Of a stretch of 46,574 nt of DNA, positions 11,676 through 24,731 are shown piece by piece. The DNA lies in the NCBI GenBank assembly GCA_000310025.1, contig FN648462.1, positions 166,879-213,452 of the forward strand, written 5' to 3'. Each line of letters starts with the position of its first letter. Within the stretch, counting starts at the first letter, position 1. The stretch comes from Ectocarpus siliculosus. Taxonomy: Eukaryota > Sar > Phaeophyceae > Ectocarpales > Ectocarpaceae. A program made the position numbers and the translations under genes. The notes beneath the pieces are model-generated. The model was not told the origin of the DNA. It was given only the letters and a program-made list of their open reading frames with translations, and did not search any database.

Positions 11676-14600
11676 CTATGAGAATCCTTTCCACGTCATT
11701 TTCTTGACAGTTATCTTGGGGAGGAAGGAGAGCGTGGCCTCCTTTCCTCGGGCTACGATCGCGCCAGCGACGCTCGTCGTCTTCACTGCCGCCGCCGGCG
11801 CTGCCTGCTGGCGCTCTTGCGGCAGACCCTCTTGGCCGTGCTGCTGGCCTTCTTCCCCTGTCGCTATCGAGGTGGCGGTCATGTTGGAAGTGTCTAGGCT
11901 TTCCTGTCGGCCGTCTGTTCGTGTGGCAGAAGGGACCTTAACTTCACCCTCCCCGAGAGAGGTGGAAGTTTTCACCTGCTGCCGGCGCGGCGTCTTGCCA
12001 CGAAGCGCCGCCTGCGCCGCAGCGAACGTCCCCTCCAGAAATATACCCGCTCGGCCGAATAGGAGGCCTCGTGCGCTCCCCTTGGCGTGCTTGATATCCC
12101 ACATGATGTCCAGGAACTCGTCAAATTCAACCATTCCGCTGCGGTCGTCAACGAAAAATACGGATCTTTGTTTGGCCTAAACAACGAGAGCCCACCCCAC
12201 CGGAGTTTTTCTCCTCATTTGGTGTTGAATTGTCCCTAGAAACGACCTGTTTTGTTTTCACTGGTGTATCGTCCCTAGTGAACTAGTTGAATAAGTTGCC
12301 TCCGTCTTCTTATTCTCTAGTTGCGTATCGCCCCTATAGGGCTACTGCAGAAGTGTTTTTTCTCATTCCCTAATGGCTATGCTCGCGACACCGACCCTCA
12401 AATATTAACTAATTTGTCTGATTCAATAATTTGACCTTGCTTGTTTTCTCATCTCAATAACCCCCCGTTCGAAGTACTTCAGATGACGTCCGAAACACAG
12501 ATTGGCAAGAATATTAACATTCATCGTTGCTTGCTCCATTTTTCTCTGCTTGGCTGAAAAATGCTCGGTGCTTCGGCACTCGTCGTATTGTTCGGTACTC
12601 TCGTCTCACCTGTTGTTTTTGTCGACGGCGAGTAGGACGTTCTTGACAGTCTTTTTTCTTGAGTCCACCTTTCGGACGAAGGACGTGAAACTACAACAGG
12701 TTAAATGTGTATTTGGGTGTTCATCGCCTGGTGGTGTTTCAGATGGACTTGGCATCCGACGTCCTGATCGCTTGCCAAATAACTGTGTGGAAGGACACGA
12801 GCGAAACTGCGCAGCAGGTGAATTTCAGATTCACAGTTAGACTATGTACTACTCCGTATGTGGTTTGGACGCAGAGTCGTCCACAAGGAAGACATAGTTC
12901 GTGATATACATTTTTTTTCACCTATATATATGTTTCGAATCTTTGGCAGGACTGATTCTCATGACAAGGGTCCCGCCATTACAACGATACCCTCATAAAC
13001 TCAGGGTGACATTTTGCAAATACTGTGGACTAAGCACTCTTCACAAAGACTTGTTCGACATGTAGTCTTGCGAGGAATATTGAGGGTATTCGAGACCCCA
13101 CATTTTCACCCGCACCTTGAGTTGTTTAAGTAGCCGTCCTAGCTCTCGCTCGTCCAGGGCACCACTTGCATCCTTATCTAGCTGCGGAAGGATCCATCAT
13201 CAACAATGTTCGGATATGGTATGTTCGTCGTTGAAGTCACACATACACGCCGGGGTTGTTGTACTGCAGTGAACAAATGTTTCATGTTTCGTTTCCTTTT
13301 TTAATTGACTCAGCCACATAGCAGTGACTGAATGAGGGTGACGAATGAATGGGGGTGGGGATTGGGGATGACGAGGAGCCCCGATCTGTTCTGTAAATTA
13401 GAAAAATCGCTGGGATTTCGAATGAATGTTGTTCCAGCACAAACGCTCAGATCATCTAGCCTTGTAGGTCTGGCGCAGCGAGATCACACAGAGATACCGG
13501 TTAAGAATGTCGCGCGCTATGAACCGCGCGGGGGGTTGTCGAATCGTCTTTGTTGCTAGCTTCGTCGTGTTGTAGGTATTTCCCTCTACGAAATACAAGA
13601 ACAGGGGGATAATTCCGCGTGAAGCTATGTCATCTTCGTTGGATGATTGATGCATGTACGGACAATCTTGTTCTCGTGTACCTCCTTGAAGGTTGACTTA
13701 TACTCTGCTATGTCCTTCGCCGCAAAGCGACACACGTTCGCCACCCCGACTGGAAGGTAGTCCGAAGCCTTCCTCTTGTCCACGAACACTCGCACAAACT
13801 CGTCGATCTCGTCGCTCGCGCCCAAGACGTGCTCGCTAACGAGCTAGAATCGACCGGAGAGGAGTTCAAGCACCAAACAAAGCGATCAAAATATGCATAC
13901 GCATAGGGCGATGTACGGGGCGGAGGAGTCGCTGGAGTAAAAGACCTGACAGACAAGTGTCGGGGGAATACGTTCAACATTTAAGAAAACGCGGCGTCTC
14001 ACGGTTCGAGTGGGTTTACCGCACACTCAACCTCTGCACTCACTGAGCTCGTGTGTGCATACCCGGGGTAGGTCTGGCCCATCATCATCTCACCATGTCT
14101 GGCAAGTAGGGCTCGACGGCCAGTCTCTCGCAAACCAGGATAACTTTCATCACGGCCAGCACGACGTACCTTTTTGAGTAGGCAGTGCACACGAACGATT
14201 TACCCCCAGGACCGTTTGGGAATGGGAATGGATGGAGAGAAAGCGAAGAACAATGCCAGCAATGTGAACAGGAGAGGAACGTGTCGCGTAGGACTCCGAG
14301 AGTTAATGAGGTGGGGAGGGCAGCTGAAAGAGGGTGCTAGCGACAATCCCGGTGAACCCGTCTAACGGCCGCCAAGCAAGTGATGCCCCTTCTGCGCTTC
14401 CGCAATTCTGTAGTCTACCACTATATCGGCCACGATACTCCAATCCAGGCATGCACGTGATTCAGAGGCGAGAGTACTATCCTGTTGATCAAATACCGAG
14501 GAATGAGAACAGAAACAACCAACATCCCCACGCCATGACCATCAGAGTGACGACGACGATGTCAATAACACCAGTAACACCGACGACTCGGGACACGTGA

Positions 14601-17600
14601 CAGCGTTCGATCGAAATACATTCAAATATCTACAGTACTACCTGGTGGTTATATCTCTTGCTGTGGTGAGATACTCTGCCAGGACTTCCAACCCTCCCGC
14701 CGCGGCTACTACCGCCGGCACGTCGGGGTGCTCGCACAGGCTCAGCAGGGCAGCCAAGGTGCCCGCCTGTAATTCACGTGGGCAGAATAAGTGTCGTTTG
14801 GCCCACATTCTCCGGGGTAATGGCATGTGAAGAGTGAACCAACAAGCTGCTTTAGATCATTCCTCGCGGCGCGGTTGTCTAAGCAACCCAGAGCAACCCC
14901 CTGGGCGAATATGTTTTTTTCTATTCGCCGTAATATTAGTGCTCTTTAGGCTGGGCATGGGGTTCATGTGAAGGTCCGGTACACACGTCTACAGTATGTT
15001 GTTCCATGCTGCAGAGAAGCGATCGAAAACAAAGAAGCAAGTACCACGCAAGACGGTTTTACTGCGCCCGCTTCTGGTACCTGCATCTGTGGAGCCTTTG
15101 TACGAATCGTGTCGATGAGTGACTCCACCCCACCGGACGCGGCGCACCTCAGTCGCTGATCGTCTTCCTGGTACACGTGCAGAACCACCTACAAAATAAT
15201 AATAGACCCGGACCACACACATAAAACAGCAAGAGAACAGGCGGGTTTCATGTACAAAATATTGCGTTCGGGCAATAACTCGCCAAGCTAGCGGAACATC
15301 TTCACTCCGACAGGGACGGTCGCTCGAGTTTCTAGATAATGTTCAAGGGATTCACTAATGATCCAGAGCGAATGACGACCAAAGGTTTTCAATGTCGACG
15401 ATCAATCGACTTCAAGCCGTGCTGAGCCCTCTAGGTACTGTAGGTAGGCAGTCCATCCTGTGTTTCCCTTTCGCCTGCGAGAACGTTGGCCATTCCAAGT
15501 CATGGCCGCGAACAAGGCCATGCAATAAAAAAATGCTACTGCAAGTTTGTTGTCCTAATGGAACAAACCGAAGCCCATTGCCTTTGACAGTAGTCTAACT
15601 AGTTGTTCTCGTGTTGGTAAACGGAGCCACCATATTCATGAGAAGCACGAACGTCGTAGAAACCGCAGGTCACAACGCTTGAGACCGCGAGAGAGGACTA
15701 CGGAGTGCTTGAGTGCGCCGTAGGAGAGAGCCGCTGGCCATCATAGGTGACCACAACTCTCAACTTTCAAGACGGTCGCTCTTGGTAGTAGCCCATAGGT
15801 TTGGTAGGCGGTCTCGTGCAGCGTACTCTCTCTGCTTTGTTGCATGCTACGCAGAGTTCGCTTCGTGAATGTTGGTGCTGGGGACTGCTTGATTGGCTGA
15901 TAACGCAGCATCTCTGGTAACATATCAGCATTAGGTCTCCTGAAGAGTCATGGTCGATACCACCCTCCGTCTGAATCGCACACACATGCATACTCGAAAT
16001 CACGAGTAGCCCAGGGTGTTGAGTGTCACATACGCAGCGATGACACATACCCTTATTTACAACCGACCCCGGTCGCGTTCGGGGATGCTAGCGTGTTTGA
16101 TCACGAACAACGTCCTAACCGCCGAGACCTACAGCGATGGCGCGGGCATGACGGTCGGCCTTTCAACGATAATATGCAGGGACATGCCGCACAAAACTTC
16201 CAAATAAAAAAGGTGCGGCACTGATTATGTTGTTGCGGATCTCTTTTTCTACTGACCTGAGCGGCCGCGGACGTGAGCATCCATGTATCGGACTTCAGCA
16301 TGTCGAGCACCAGGGGCATCGTCGAGTCCACCTGTCTGCTCGAACAAGCCCTCCACGTCACCTTCAGCACCTAAAATGAAGCATACCGGGGTATTTCTTG
16401 ACCAAGGCCTCGAATGATCAGCCAGCCGATGAAATGCGTATCCATTCTGGTGGTGTTGTCACCGCTGGTCAGGACCCTTCTTCCCCAGATGGGATTTAGG
16501 AACAGGCATGGTTAGATTCTCGACAACGAACTTCCGGCTTCACGCCCTACAGCCGAAACTACAGTAAGAGCATCGCCCCCTTTTTTGTTGTAGAGGTATC
16601 AACAACAACAACAGCAACAACGACAAAAACAGTAATAGCAACGGCCACAATCAAACTTGTGGGCGAACCGGGTGCGTTCATCACTGCTGGTGAGAAAGGG
16701 CTAGGTACCACCTCGCCACCAGACCTAAAGTTCGGGTCCTGAAGAGGTTCAGCAGGAGGGCGACGGGTCACCCGCGAGAGATACCCTTCTCACCTCCACC
16801 GATGTCTTCATGGAGACCTGTGTGCCCCCCTTCATCTGCCTCAAGAGGCCGCGAAACACCCCCTCTTTCGACACGAAGTCGCCCATGGTCTCGAGACGAG
16901 GGGATGCGGACGATTGATCCCCGCCCTCGCCGTCGCCGTTGCAGCCGCTTCTATCAGAAACGGACGGTGATGTTGGCAACCGCTTGATGTTGCCTGCCTC
17001 TCCTGTCCTTCCCCCCTTCCCGACCCTCCTCAAGTCTCTTCTTTTGGCGTCGCCTTTGTCGGTACTGTTGCCGCTGTCGTTGTTGCGGCGATGTCCACTG
17101 CTGTCGCTGGCGTTACTTCCATTGTCGTCGAGCAGGAGCATGGACGGGATTGTCGGGCTGATGGCTTTGGAGTCACCTCTGCCGCCGTTGTTTTTTTCCT
17201 GCTCTTTGTCGCGTTCGTCTTGATCTCTTTCCTCTTCTTCGCAGAGCTTCAAGAGAACCTGCGTGCACGCGTGTGGGCTGGTGATAAGAAACACGACAGC
17301 ACACCATTTTTGCGGTATTGAGTCATCCTTTTTTTCTCACCCGCATCGCGCTTTCCTGGATGACGAGAAGGAAGCGGTTCGGGCCCGTCCTGCGTTGCTT
17401 CTGTCAACGTTTGTTTCGTGGCGTAGTGCAGCAAGGAGTATGGGGGGGTGAATATGAGCGGTGAAAAAGAACAGAGGGTGTGGGTGCTGAGTACCGCTGA
17501 TCCTTCTCTCTTTTTCTTCGCAGCTCGCACGCATGAAAACGCCGAATGACCATCATCTAGACTTGCTCACCACGGAACGCCTAGCGTTTGAAAACCTGCT

Positions 17601-20600
17601 GGACCATGCGGTATTCACACCGCCTGATCGCGTTACACTTTTTGGCCGATCGTGCCTTACAGCAGAACTAGCGTCAAGAATCAGCAGTCCTCCCCGTACT
17701 GCGGTCAGCACCACCTCCTAGTTCAGTATCACACCTGACCCCCCCAGCGAATGGCATGGAACACATATCCCCTTGCCTCTCACACGTACCCTTGTCAGCA
17801 CGCCTTCCAGGAGCTCCGCCCCCCCGGCCTTGACGAACGCTTCGCGTGCCTCTCGAACCCGCATGATGGCCGCCAGCACACTCCAGGCAGTAAGCTTTGG
17901 ACGAGGAGCAGTGCATCGCGAGAAAAAATGGCGCACGATCATTATTTGCTGTGGGTCAAAGCGCTGTCCAGGACGACCCGCGGATTTCCGGGGATGGACC
18001 AAGAAGCGTTTGCAGGAAGGGATACGAGGGGCATGTCCAGCGTTTGATAACATAAAAATTTACTCAACAACTACCATCTTAACAGCAACCACAACAACAA
18101 CCACGGCCACCACAATATTTGTGATATTGTGTCTGAAGTTACTGTGACAGTATAGTCGTTTGTGATATCTCTACCGCGCTTACTTTTATCCAGCACCATA
18201 ATCTTTGCGGCAGCCTAGACAAGGTGGGATTTTTCGATCGCCGCGTGCTTGGTACGGGTTTTGGGTTTGAGCTAGTGTTTTCGGACCGTGCTTGGGCTTG
18301 TTGCTTTGGTGGCATGGGCCTACCTCGGGAAGTGGGTCTCTGTCCCGAACGAAGCCGAGCAGGGTCGGCAACACCCCGAAGTCTATCATCTCCATGCAAC
18401 ACTCTTCGTCGCAGCGCGCCAGGCTGGCCAGACATCCTGCGGGGATACAGGCCGAAGCACGGAACGATTGCGATCGGACACCGAGGCATGGCAGTCTAAA
18501 CCGGGCAGCCTGTGAAATTGGGGCGGATGAAATAGGAAGGGAAGGGATGAAGGGCCAACAAGTTGACTTTGCGGGTCAGGCATGCTGTGATGCGAGCAGT
18601 CGAAGAAGCAGAGAAATGCGCAGGTAGTACCTCCGCAGACGCTCTTCATGAGGGGTGAACCGCTCTTGAGCCCGTCTACCAGCGCCGGGACGGCCGAAGC
18701 CGAGGCCATGATCTCCGGAAAGCCCTCGCTCAGGGCCAGCACACGGAGGCATGCGGCCGCGTGTAGGGGAGCCTGTGTTCACGAGGTACGAAGAGGTGGG
18801 AATAGGTGATGGAGGGGGGCGGTGGTGCAAAGAGAATGCTTGCTTTCGTGCCAGGGGTCTCATGGGGGCTAGGATTGTTCTCAAACTTGAGGACGGTCGT
18901 GAGAGCCGGCGATGTTCTTGGTTTTAGGATCGTAGAGGACTGAACATCCGCGGAAAAACGGGCATGGCAGGGGGCAACTTTGGCTCCGGACGGGGAAAGA
19001 TGGCACGCCGGCGGACGGGTACCGAAGAGTGAAAGCCTAATCGGTACCAGCGGCAGGAAGAGCTTCCATGACTCACCTTGCTGGTCAGATTTTCGGCCGC
19101 GTTCCAAGCCTCTTCCTCTCCACAAACTTCGTCCCCCGCCTCCTCGCGTCGAACTGAAACTCCCCGGGTGTGCTTCCTCTTTTCCTGCTGATGCCCTTGT
19201 TTACCCTCCCGTCTTGTCGATCCGCTTTGCTCGGATGACCCCCGCCCCCATTTCTTCGACGACACCCCCTTTGGATGCTGGAGGAGACCCACCAGGGGTG
19301 CCACGACCGAAGGGGTGGCGTCCGCCACGCTTGCCCTCACGTCTTGGAACATAAGCATCTTCTGCAGGGCGGCGGCCACCCTTGTCCTCATGGCAGAAGG
19401 GAAGTCCTCGTCTAGGTTCCTGTATCAAGCGGGAGGGGTGGTGTGGGAGTAGGCGGGGGGGGGTATCTGTGAAACCAAGGTTTGTTCGCAGCACCCCTAC
19501 CCGCGCGCGGGGGGAGGAACATCTCGACGAAGACGGCTGATCTCTACGGAATCAGACCGAGAGGCGACGGAAGTATGTGACCAAGACCATTCATCCGGCA
19601 ACAAAAAGAAATGATTCTTTCCAGTCGTACGTTCCTGTGAGTGCAACATACACCGCTATGAATAGCTTCACTGCATTTTATCGCGTAAATATTCGGTGTG
19701 GGGTGTCCGAGTTTGACCTTGCGGGGCGGAACGTAGCTGAACGAGAACGAATGATAATTATTGCTCCTGCCTCCCGATGATGCAGGCTTCACCTTGTACG
19801 TTTTTATCCTGGTGCACTCGAAAATGGCAAAAAACGGTAATTTACGTTTGGCATCCTCTTGCTTAGCTTGCACGAGCTGTCTGTTCCAAACACGCGCTAC
19901 GCGTTTTGGTGTGAGGCTTATAACAACGTTTTCGGGATACAATGTTAACTGGCTCGACTTCTCCAAGTCGCTGGGAGCGTTTATTCTCCTCGATCGACTT
20001 TGCTCGCATACCGAATCAGCATTCGAGTCCCCAACTCCAAGGATTCCACGCGGTGTTGCCCGGCCATATCTGTCGGTCGCGGCGGATGATTCGTCGCCCG
20101 ATCTACGATGCCAAGGGTGTTATTCAGGGCACCTGCGACAAGGGTCGGGTTTCGGAACCGCTGGGGGCTTCAGCAAGAGCACACGGGAGAGCGCCTTTTG
20201 TTTCGACCGGCTCTTTCTTGAAGTGTTTTAGCTTGAGCTGTTCAGGTGGTCCAGCATTCACCGATATTGTCCGTTCCGGGCGTAGCGAACCAGGCGGCGT
20301 GTTGGGCTGCCCACGGGGAAATTATCTGTCCACCCTGCTCAAAGAATATCTCTGAGGATGGATTCTACACTATGTCTCAGAGGGTGGGAGAAGCAGTACA
20401 AGACATCGTAGTCTCGACCAAAGCTACAACGGTTGTGGTCCCGTGTGTCTGATGAATGATGGAACGACGCAACACCGAGGAGTTGGCTGCTGGAGCGCTC
20501 ACGTACCATCTCGGTATGTGCGTGGCCATTCGCAAAACATTTGCCGCCAGAAAACAAGCTTCACAGTCCGACGGCATGTGCAAGAGGCACTGGCGGCGAC

Positions 20601-21072
20601 AACAGGCGACGAAACGTTGGTAGGGTTGAAAAGCCTAACAAGGGTTCATCCACGCTTGGGGTTGTCCCCCTTTGGTTCTTCGTCGACGCCAGTAAACATC
20701 AGGCCCTAACGGGTGATGTGTGATTGAGACAGAATGATCTGGCAGATCGAGAAAGATGATGATTTGCTTGTGGCTGTTATCCATACCTGCCGCTGCGGAG
20801 GCGTTCTCCCTCTGTCGTCGGAGACAAACCGGGTCCGCGTCGAACCGGGGGCGTGCAACCGCGTAGTAGAGGTCTTCTACGTAGGGCTGGACTTCGTCCA
20901 AGGCCGGGTTGTCGACGAAACGAGGAACGTCGATTTCTCGGTCTCGATGGTGATCTTGTTCTTGACTTTGCTCGTCTTTTTCTGGTTCGTCCCATTCTTC
21001 GTAGCTCTCTCGCGGCTGCATGACCAGACGTCGAACGAGACTGGCCGCGTTAGTGTGACGCGCGAAAGACAT
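11676..21072 (-). CDS. Armadillo-repeat protein with C-terminal EF-hand pair
   Basis: Fourteen exons, in order: 21072-20787, 20558-20507, 19419-19077, 18772-18631, 18436-18324, 17894-17790, 17258-16794, 16370-16257, 15188-15081, 14766-14642, 13835-13682, 13181-13116, 12668-12610, 12138-11676. All phases join, giving 864 residues. ARM-type helices include ACFLAANVLRMATHIPRW, CCMEMIDFGVLPTLLGFV, PEIMASASAVPALVDGL, AFVKAGGAELLEGVL and VPAVVAAAGGLEVLAEYL. Exon 7 inserts a charged low-complexity stretch (residues 350-480). Two canonical calcium loops follow: D671-E682 (DKDASGALDERE) and D707-E718, the second split by an intron. The tail is Ala/Gln/Thr-rich. Likely a calcium-responsive scaffold; partner and location are unknown. 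The start is uncertain: ATG at 21072 follows TAG, which could be an in-frame stop or a splice acceptor to an unseen exon. Confidence 0.8.
12118..13181 (-). other. EF-hand pair spread over three exons
   Basis: Exon 13181-13116 encodes LDKDASGALDERELGRLL, a complete canonical loop and exiting helix. Exon 12668-12610 encodes the entering helix TVKNVLLAVDKNN, and its last two bases plus the first base of exon 12138-11676 make the serine of the loop DKNNSGMVEFDE. Both loops have Asp at position 1, Gly at 6 and Glu at 12, so both should bind calcium. The correct join was chosen because the alternative acceptor would give a degenerate loop. Confidence 0.85.
16590..16650. repeat. CAA-rich microsatellite in an ARM-gene intron
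   Basis: An imperfect CAA/ACA triplet tract lies between the exons 16794-17258 and 16257-16370. Confidence 0.7.
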
Positions 21073-24000
21073 CTACGATGGTGAGAACGCCCAGCAGCAG
21101 TCGTCTCGCTTTTGAACCTTGCTTCTCCCTCGTCTGTTTTGAGGTGGGAACTTGCTCGCCCGCTCATCTGTGTGGTAACCGTGCGTTAGTATCCCATACT
21201 TCCACGATTGGAGGCGACACGTGTGCATGTTGTTCCACAAGCTGAAAATGTAGCGCACCAGGATCACAATATTCAAGGATAGAAGGAGGATTGATACACT
21301 TCGTTCATTCGTACTCATGACGGAAGTGAAAGCTGGATGGTTTTCGCGTTATAGAATATACACATCGAAGTAGCAAAGAACAAGAACTCTCAAATGCCTC
21401 CTGCATGCACCCTCATCCTGTGTGATCTCAGCTGGTTTACCAACCACAATTCCAGACGTTCGAGGCTGGTGCTTACAACAGATAACGAAAAAATGCGCAC
21501 ACCGCACATGGGATTAATTTCGTGTGCGGGACAAACAGACTCTTTTTCTGTCCACCCGTGCCTCTTCCTAGAAAATGACCTTGTAGAAATGACATCAAAC
21601 CCTCTCTTTGCCGCGTTGGGTCTTCATCACCACCGTCCAATACACGGCAAGGAGAGAGATGTCGAGGCATGATATCCTGCGCGACATTTGACACTTGCTC
21701 GCACTATGGTTCCGTGCGTTAGAAGGCGTCGATGTTCCGTGTGTGGTGTTTGAAGAGACACCTCTATCGGGCGGACCTACAGTTTGGTTCTGTGCGAGGG
21801 GGGAAAGAGACGTACACGATCTTGCCTGCTCGTCAAGCTGATATCCCTCGTCTGTTCCCCAGGCTTGGATTCTTCCGGAAAAGCCGCCCCGACCCCCGTC
21901 TCCATCTTGCGCCCAACTGCCGCTGTCGTCCACGTTCCACGAAGCATCGGATTGCCGTGTCGTCGATCTGCGATTTCTGCTTTCCGCACGGAAGCCCGCA
22001 CGCGTTGTTGTTAGAGGTGTTGTCTCGCCGAGTCCCAGTGAGCTGTGGTCGTTGGCTGGGCTTCGTGCGTGCTGGTAGATGGTGGGGGTGGCAAGCTTTG
22101 GGCGTGCGATGACCTGCGAATTCGTGGGCGAGGAAACTCTAAGACATGAACAGAGGAAGAACGCCACGGCCTTGTCGAAGGGCCGAGAGGAGCGAGAAAT
22201 ATATGTCTGTTGTTGAGGAGGAGTGAATGCTCAAACACATTGAGTTTCATCATACCTCTCTCTGCGGTACGCTACGGACGTCGTGTCTCAACGAGTGCAA
22301 CATTCTCACGTGAGTAAGCACCGACCAGCAACCATAAAGAAGAGTATTGATGGCCATCCACAAGCATTGTTCTTCGGAGCTGAACGGTTGACAAAACATA
22401 CTCAAAATTGGCTTTCAACCCTCACGATTCTCGCATCAGCACTGCACGGTTACTAGGAAAAATAAATACAAACACAGAAATACTACCCATATGAGATATA
22501 ACCACAGTCGAACGGGATGTGTTGGAGTCTTGACAGTGAGCATTTACGTTGACATCCGCATCGCTCCGGTGGTTGTTGTACAGTACTTCGAAGCAATGGT
22601 ATGTGGTACGCAGCCGTTTGTCAACTCGTTCTGGTCCTCCCACGTGGCATATTGGCAGTGGAACATTGCCAGATACCTGGGCGATATGGCATATGACCAA
22701 GACCGGACAGAAATCACTTGCCCATTGCCCATTTTGAAAGCCCGGTGACCCTGCCCGGGGTGTATGAGGCTCGTCCCCTGGCGTGAACTTGAGCTGTGGT
22801 AGCGGTTCTTTAGACGACTCCAAACCATCATCAGACGGCGTTCCGAGTAAACGCCCCAGCAGGCTTGAACCCAGGGTGCCATTCGCTGGCGACGAGACTC
22901 GGGGGAGACCCATAATCGGTATCTGTATTACCCGAGCTGGGTCTAGGTCGTGGCCACAGCTGGAGCGGTCAAGCGATCCGTAGACACCACTCGTGCTCTT
23001 TGTGTTTTCCCCGGTGCGTCTCTATCGACCCTGCTGTTCAATGGTAGTAGGTTCATGCCATCACTGCTGAGGGTAAGGGTTCCACCGTGGCTGGGCTAGT
23101 CTTGAGCCCGCGGGAATCACCGAAGTCCACGCCGTGCTTGGGGCAGCCTATCGTCACCAGCGCACACAGCAGATTTGGGTGTCTCTTGTCTCTGCGCTCC
23201 GGCGGGGGAATATGTGCCGGTTGATGGAACTTGATTGCGCCGCGTTTTACAGTCCGACTCATTATCCGCATATTGTCATGTGGTCATTAGGTCATGCGTC
23301 CTTGGAGCTGCACCACAGTCAACCTTCCTCCTCAGAATAACAAGCCTAACCAATGGAGGGAATTTCGGATAAGTGGGAAGTCTCAGCGCTTCGGCGTATT
23401 GAAGAAATGCAGGTACGTTGAGTGGCATTTTTCGCTGTTCAGTCTTTCCGAGGTTCCTACACACGCACACCTAGTCTAGGGAAGAACAACATTTGTGGCA
23501 CGCAGTTCGCTGCCCAGAATTCTTGTCAAAATGATGATCAGAATGATGGTAGCGAAAACAAGGAGGATAATGGTGAAAATACTCCTAAACGAACTAGAAT
23601 ACAAGGTAACAGCCTTGGTAGACGCGTCCAGTGTTCTTCTGTTGCCGCCGTTTCTGTCTTTGATCCGAAGGATAGTTTAGCCCCCCCCATGCTGCCCTCT
23701 CACGAGGTCGCAGTTCATGGCAGATAGAAGTATTTTGTGTTTTCAACCGCACTAAGACTGACGTCTTTTCATTGGTCAGCTGGTTAGCGCGGTCGATGCT
23801 AATAATAAAAACACCTACGGAGTGCGGCTGCTGTTGAGTAAACATGTGCTTTCCATCACGTGCCCTCATCTTTCCCCTTGGGCTCCGCAATTGACACGAG
23901 TATCCATCCCTCAATAGGTTCCATCATGCACGTTCCAGCTCTCTCTGCTTGGGATGTTTAGGTGCTGTGCCGTGAGTTCGTGTCTGGATGAACAATGGTT

Positions 24001-24731
24001 CTTGAAGTACAACATACTTCGAGTCTACGCTTTCACAGACATGTATTGAAGGGAGAGGTGAAACATCTTTGCAGTAGCCTTTTCATCACGTACCCATCTA
24101 ACATGTGGCAATACGAATTGGTGTTGTTTAGCTTTCACCATATGCACCTACGTGTACATTATTCTGGCTCGTGGTGTGGCAGGCGACCGAGCGAAAGGTA
24201 GTGCATATGTGTACATACCGTCGTGCTGACACCCTTGATGAAGTTTCCAACCGACACAACGTTCGTTGTGGCTGTTGTCACCACGTCCCCATTATTGCTT
24301 TCGCTTGCGCAGTTATGACCCACTTATTGCTTTTATAGATGCACATGTTACGAGCGTTGTGTGAAAGAAGTTGGTCTCTGAGTTTAGCCAGCGTTGGACT
24401 TGTCTATGTAGACATGTAGGCAACCCTTGAGTCTCTTCTAGAAGTATCCGTTTGAAGGAGAAATCGCGTATTTTTCTACAACGGAGGACGAATCAAAATC
24501 CAACCAACTGATCTTGGAGCCTGGCAACGATTAGCAATGGTATCGTTATCCAAGGATGAACGAGGCCACTGAGCTGAGTGTATTGCGAAAACAACAAATA
24601 CAAGATACCCATGCAACAAGCGGCATTGAAGAGGGTCGGAATTGTTCCTGTGGCTGTATGTTTGAATCATGTAGAATACGGTGATCCTTTTCTGTCTGCG
24701 TGCGTATCCTTTCCCACCTGCTGCCGGCTGC
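21073..24731. other. Divergent intergenic region, no confirmed gene
   Basis: It separates the 5' end of the ARM gene (-) from the 5' end of the coiled-coil gene (+), so it should hold both promoters and perhaps 5' exons. On the minus strand a frame open from about 22167 to 21595 is Ser/Thr/Gln/Gly-rich, with an acceptor-like CGCAG at 22115 and a donor-like GTACGT near 21815. Using those sites does not keep phase with the exon at 21072, so I do not call it. A plus-strand frame at about 23510-23605 rich in Asn/Asp/Glu is also unproven. Confidence 0.45.
23771..23805 (+). other. tRNA-Ile-like fragment (degenerate)
   Basis: The stretch contains CAGCTGGTTAGCGCG followed by GATGCTAATAA, resembling the D-arm and anticodon loop (AAU) of a eukaryotic isoleucine tRNA. 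No T-arm GGTTCGA sequence and no closing acceptor stem are visible downstream, so it is at best a relic or a tRNA-derived repeat head. Confidence 0.3.

Noticed and set aside
22422-22913. Minus-strand frame of 163 codons upstream of the ARM gene
   Set aside because: Ser/Pro-rich at first, then unpatterned. No phase-compatible donor links it to the exon at 21072, so it is not called as an ARM-gene exon.
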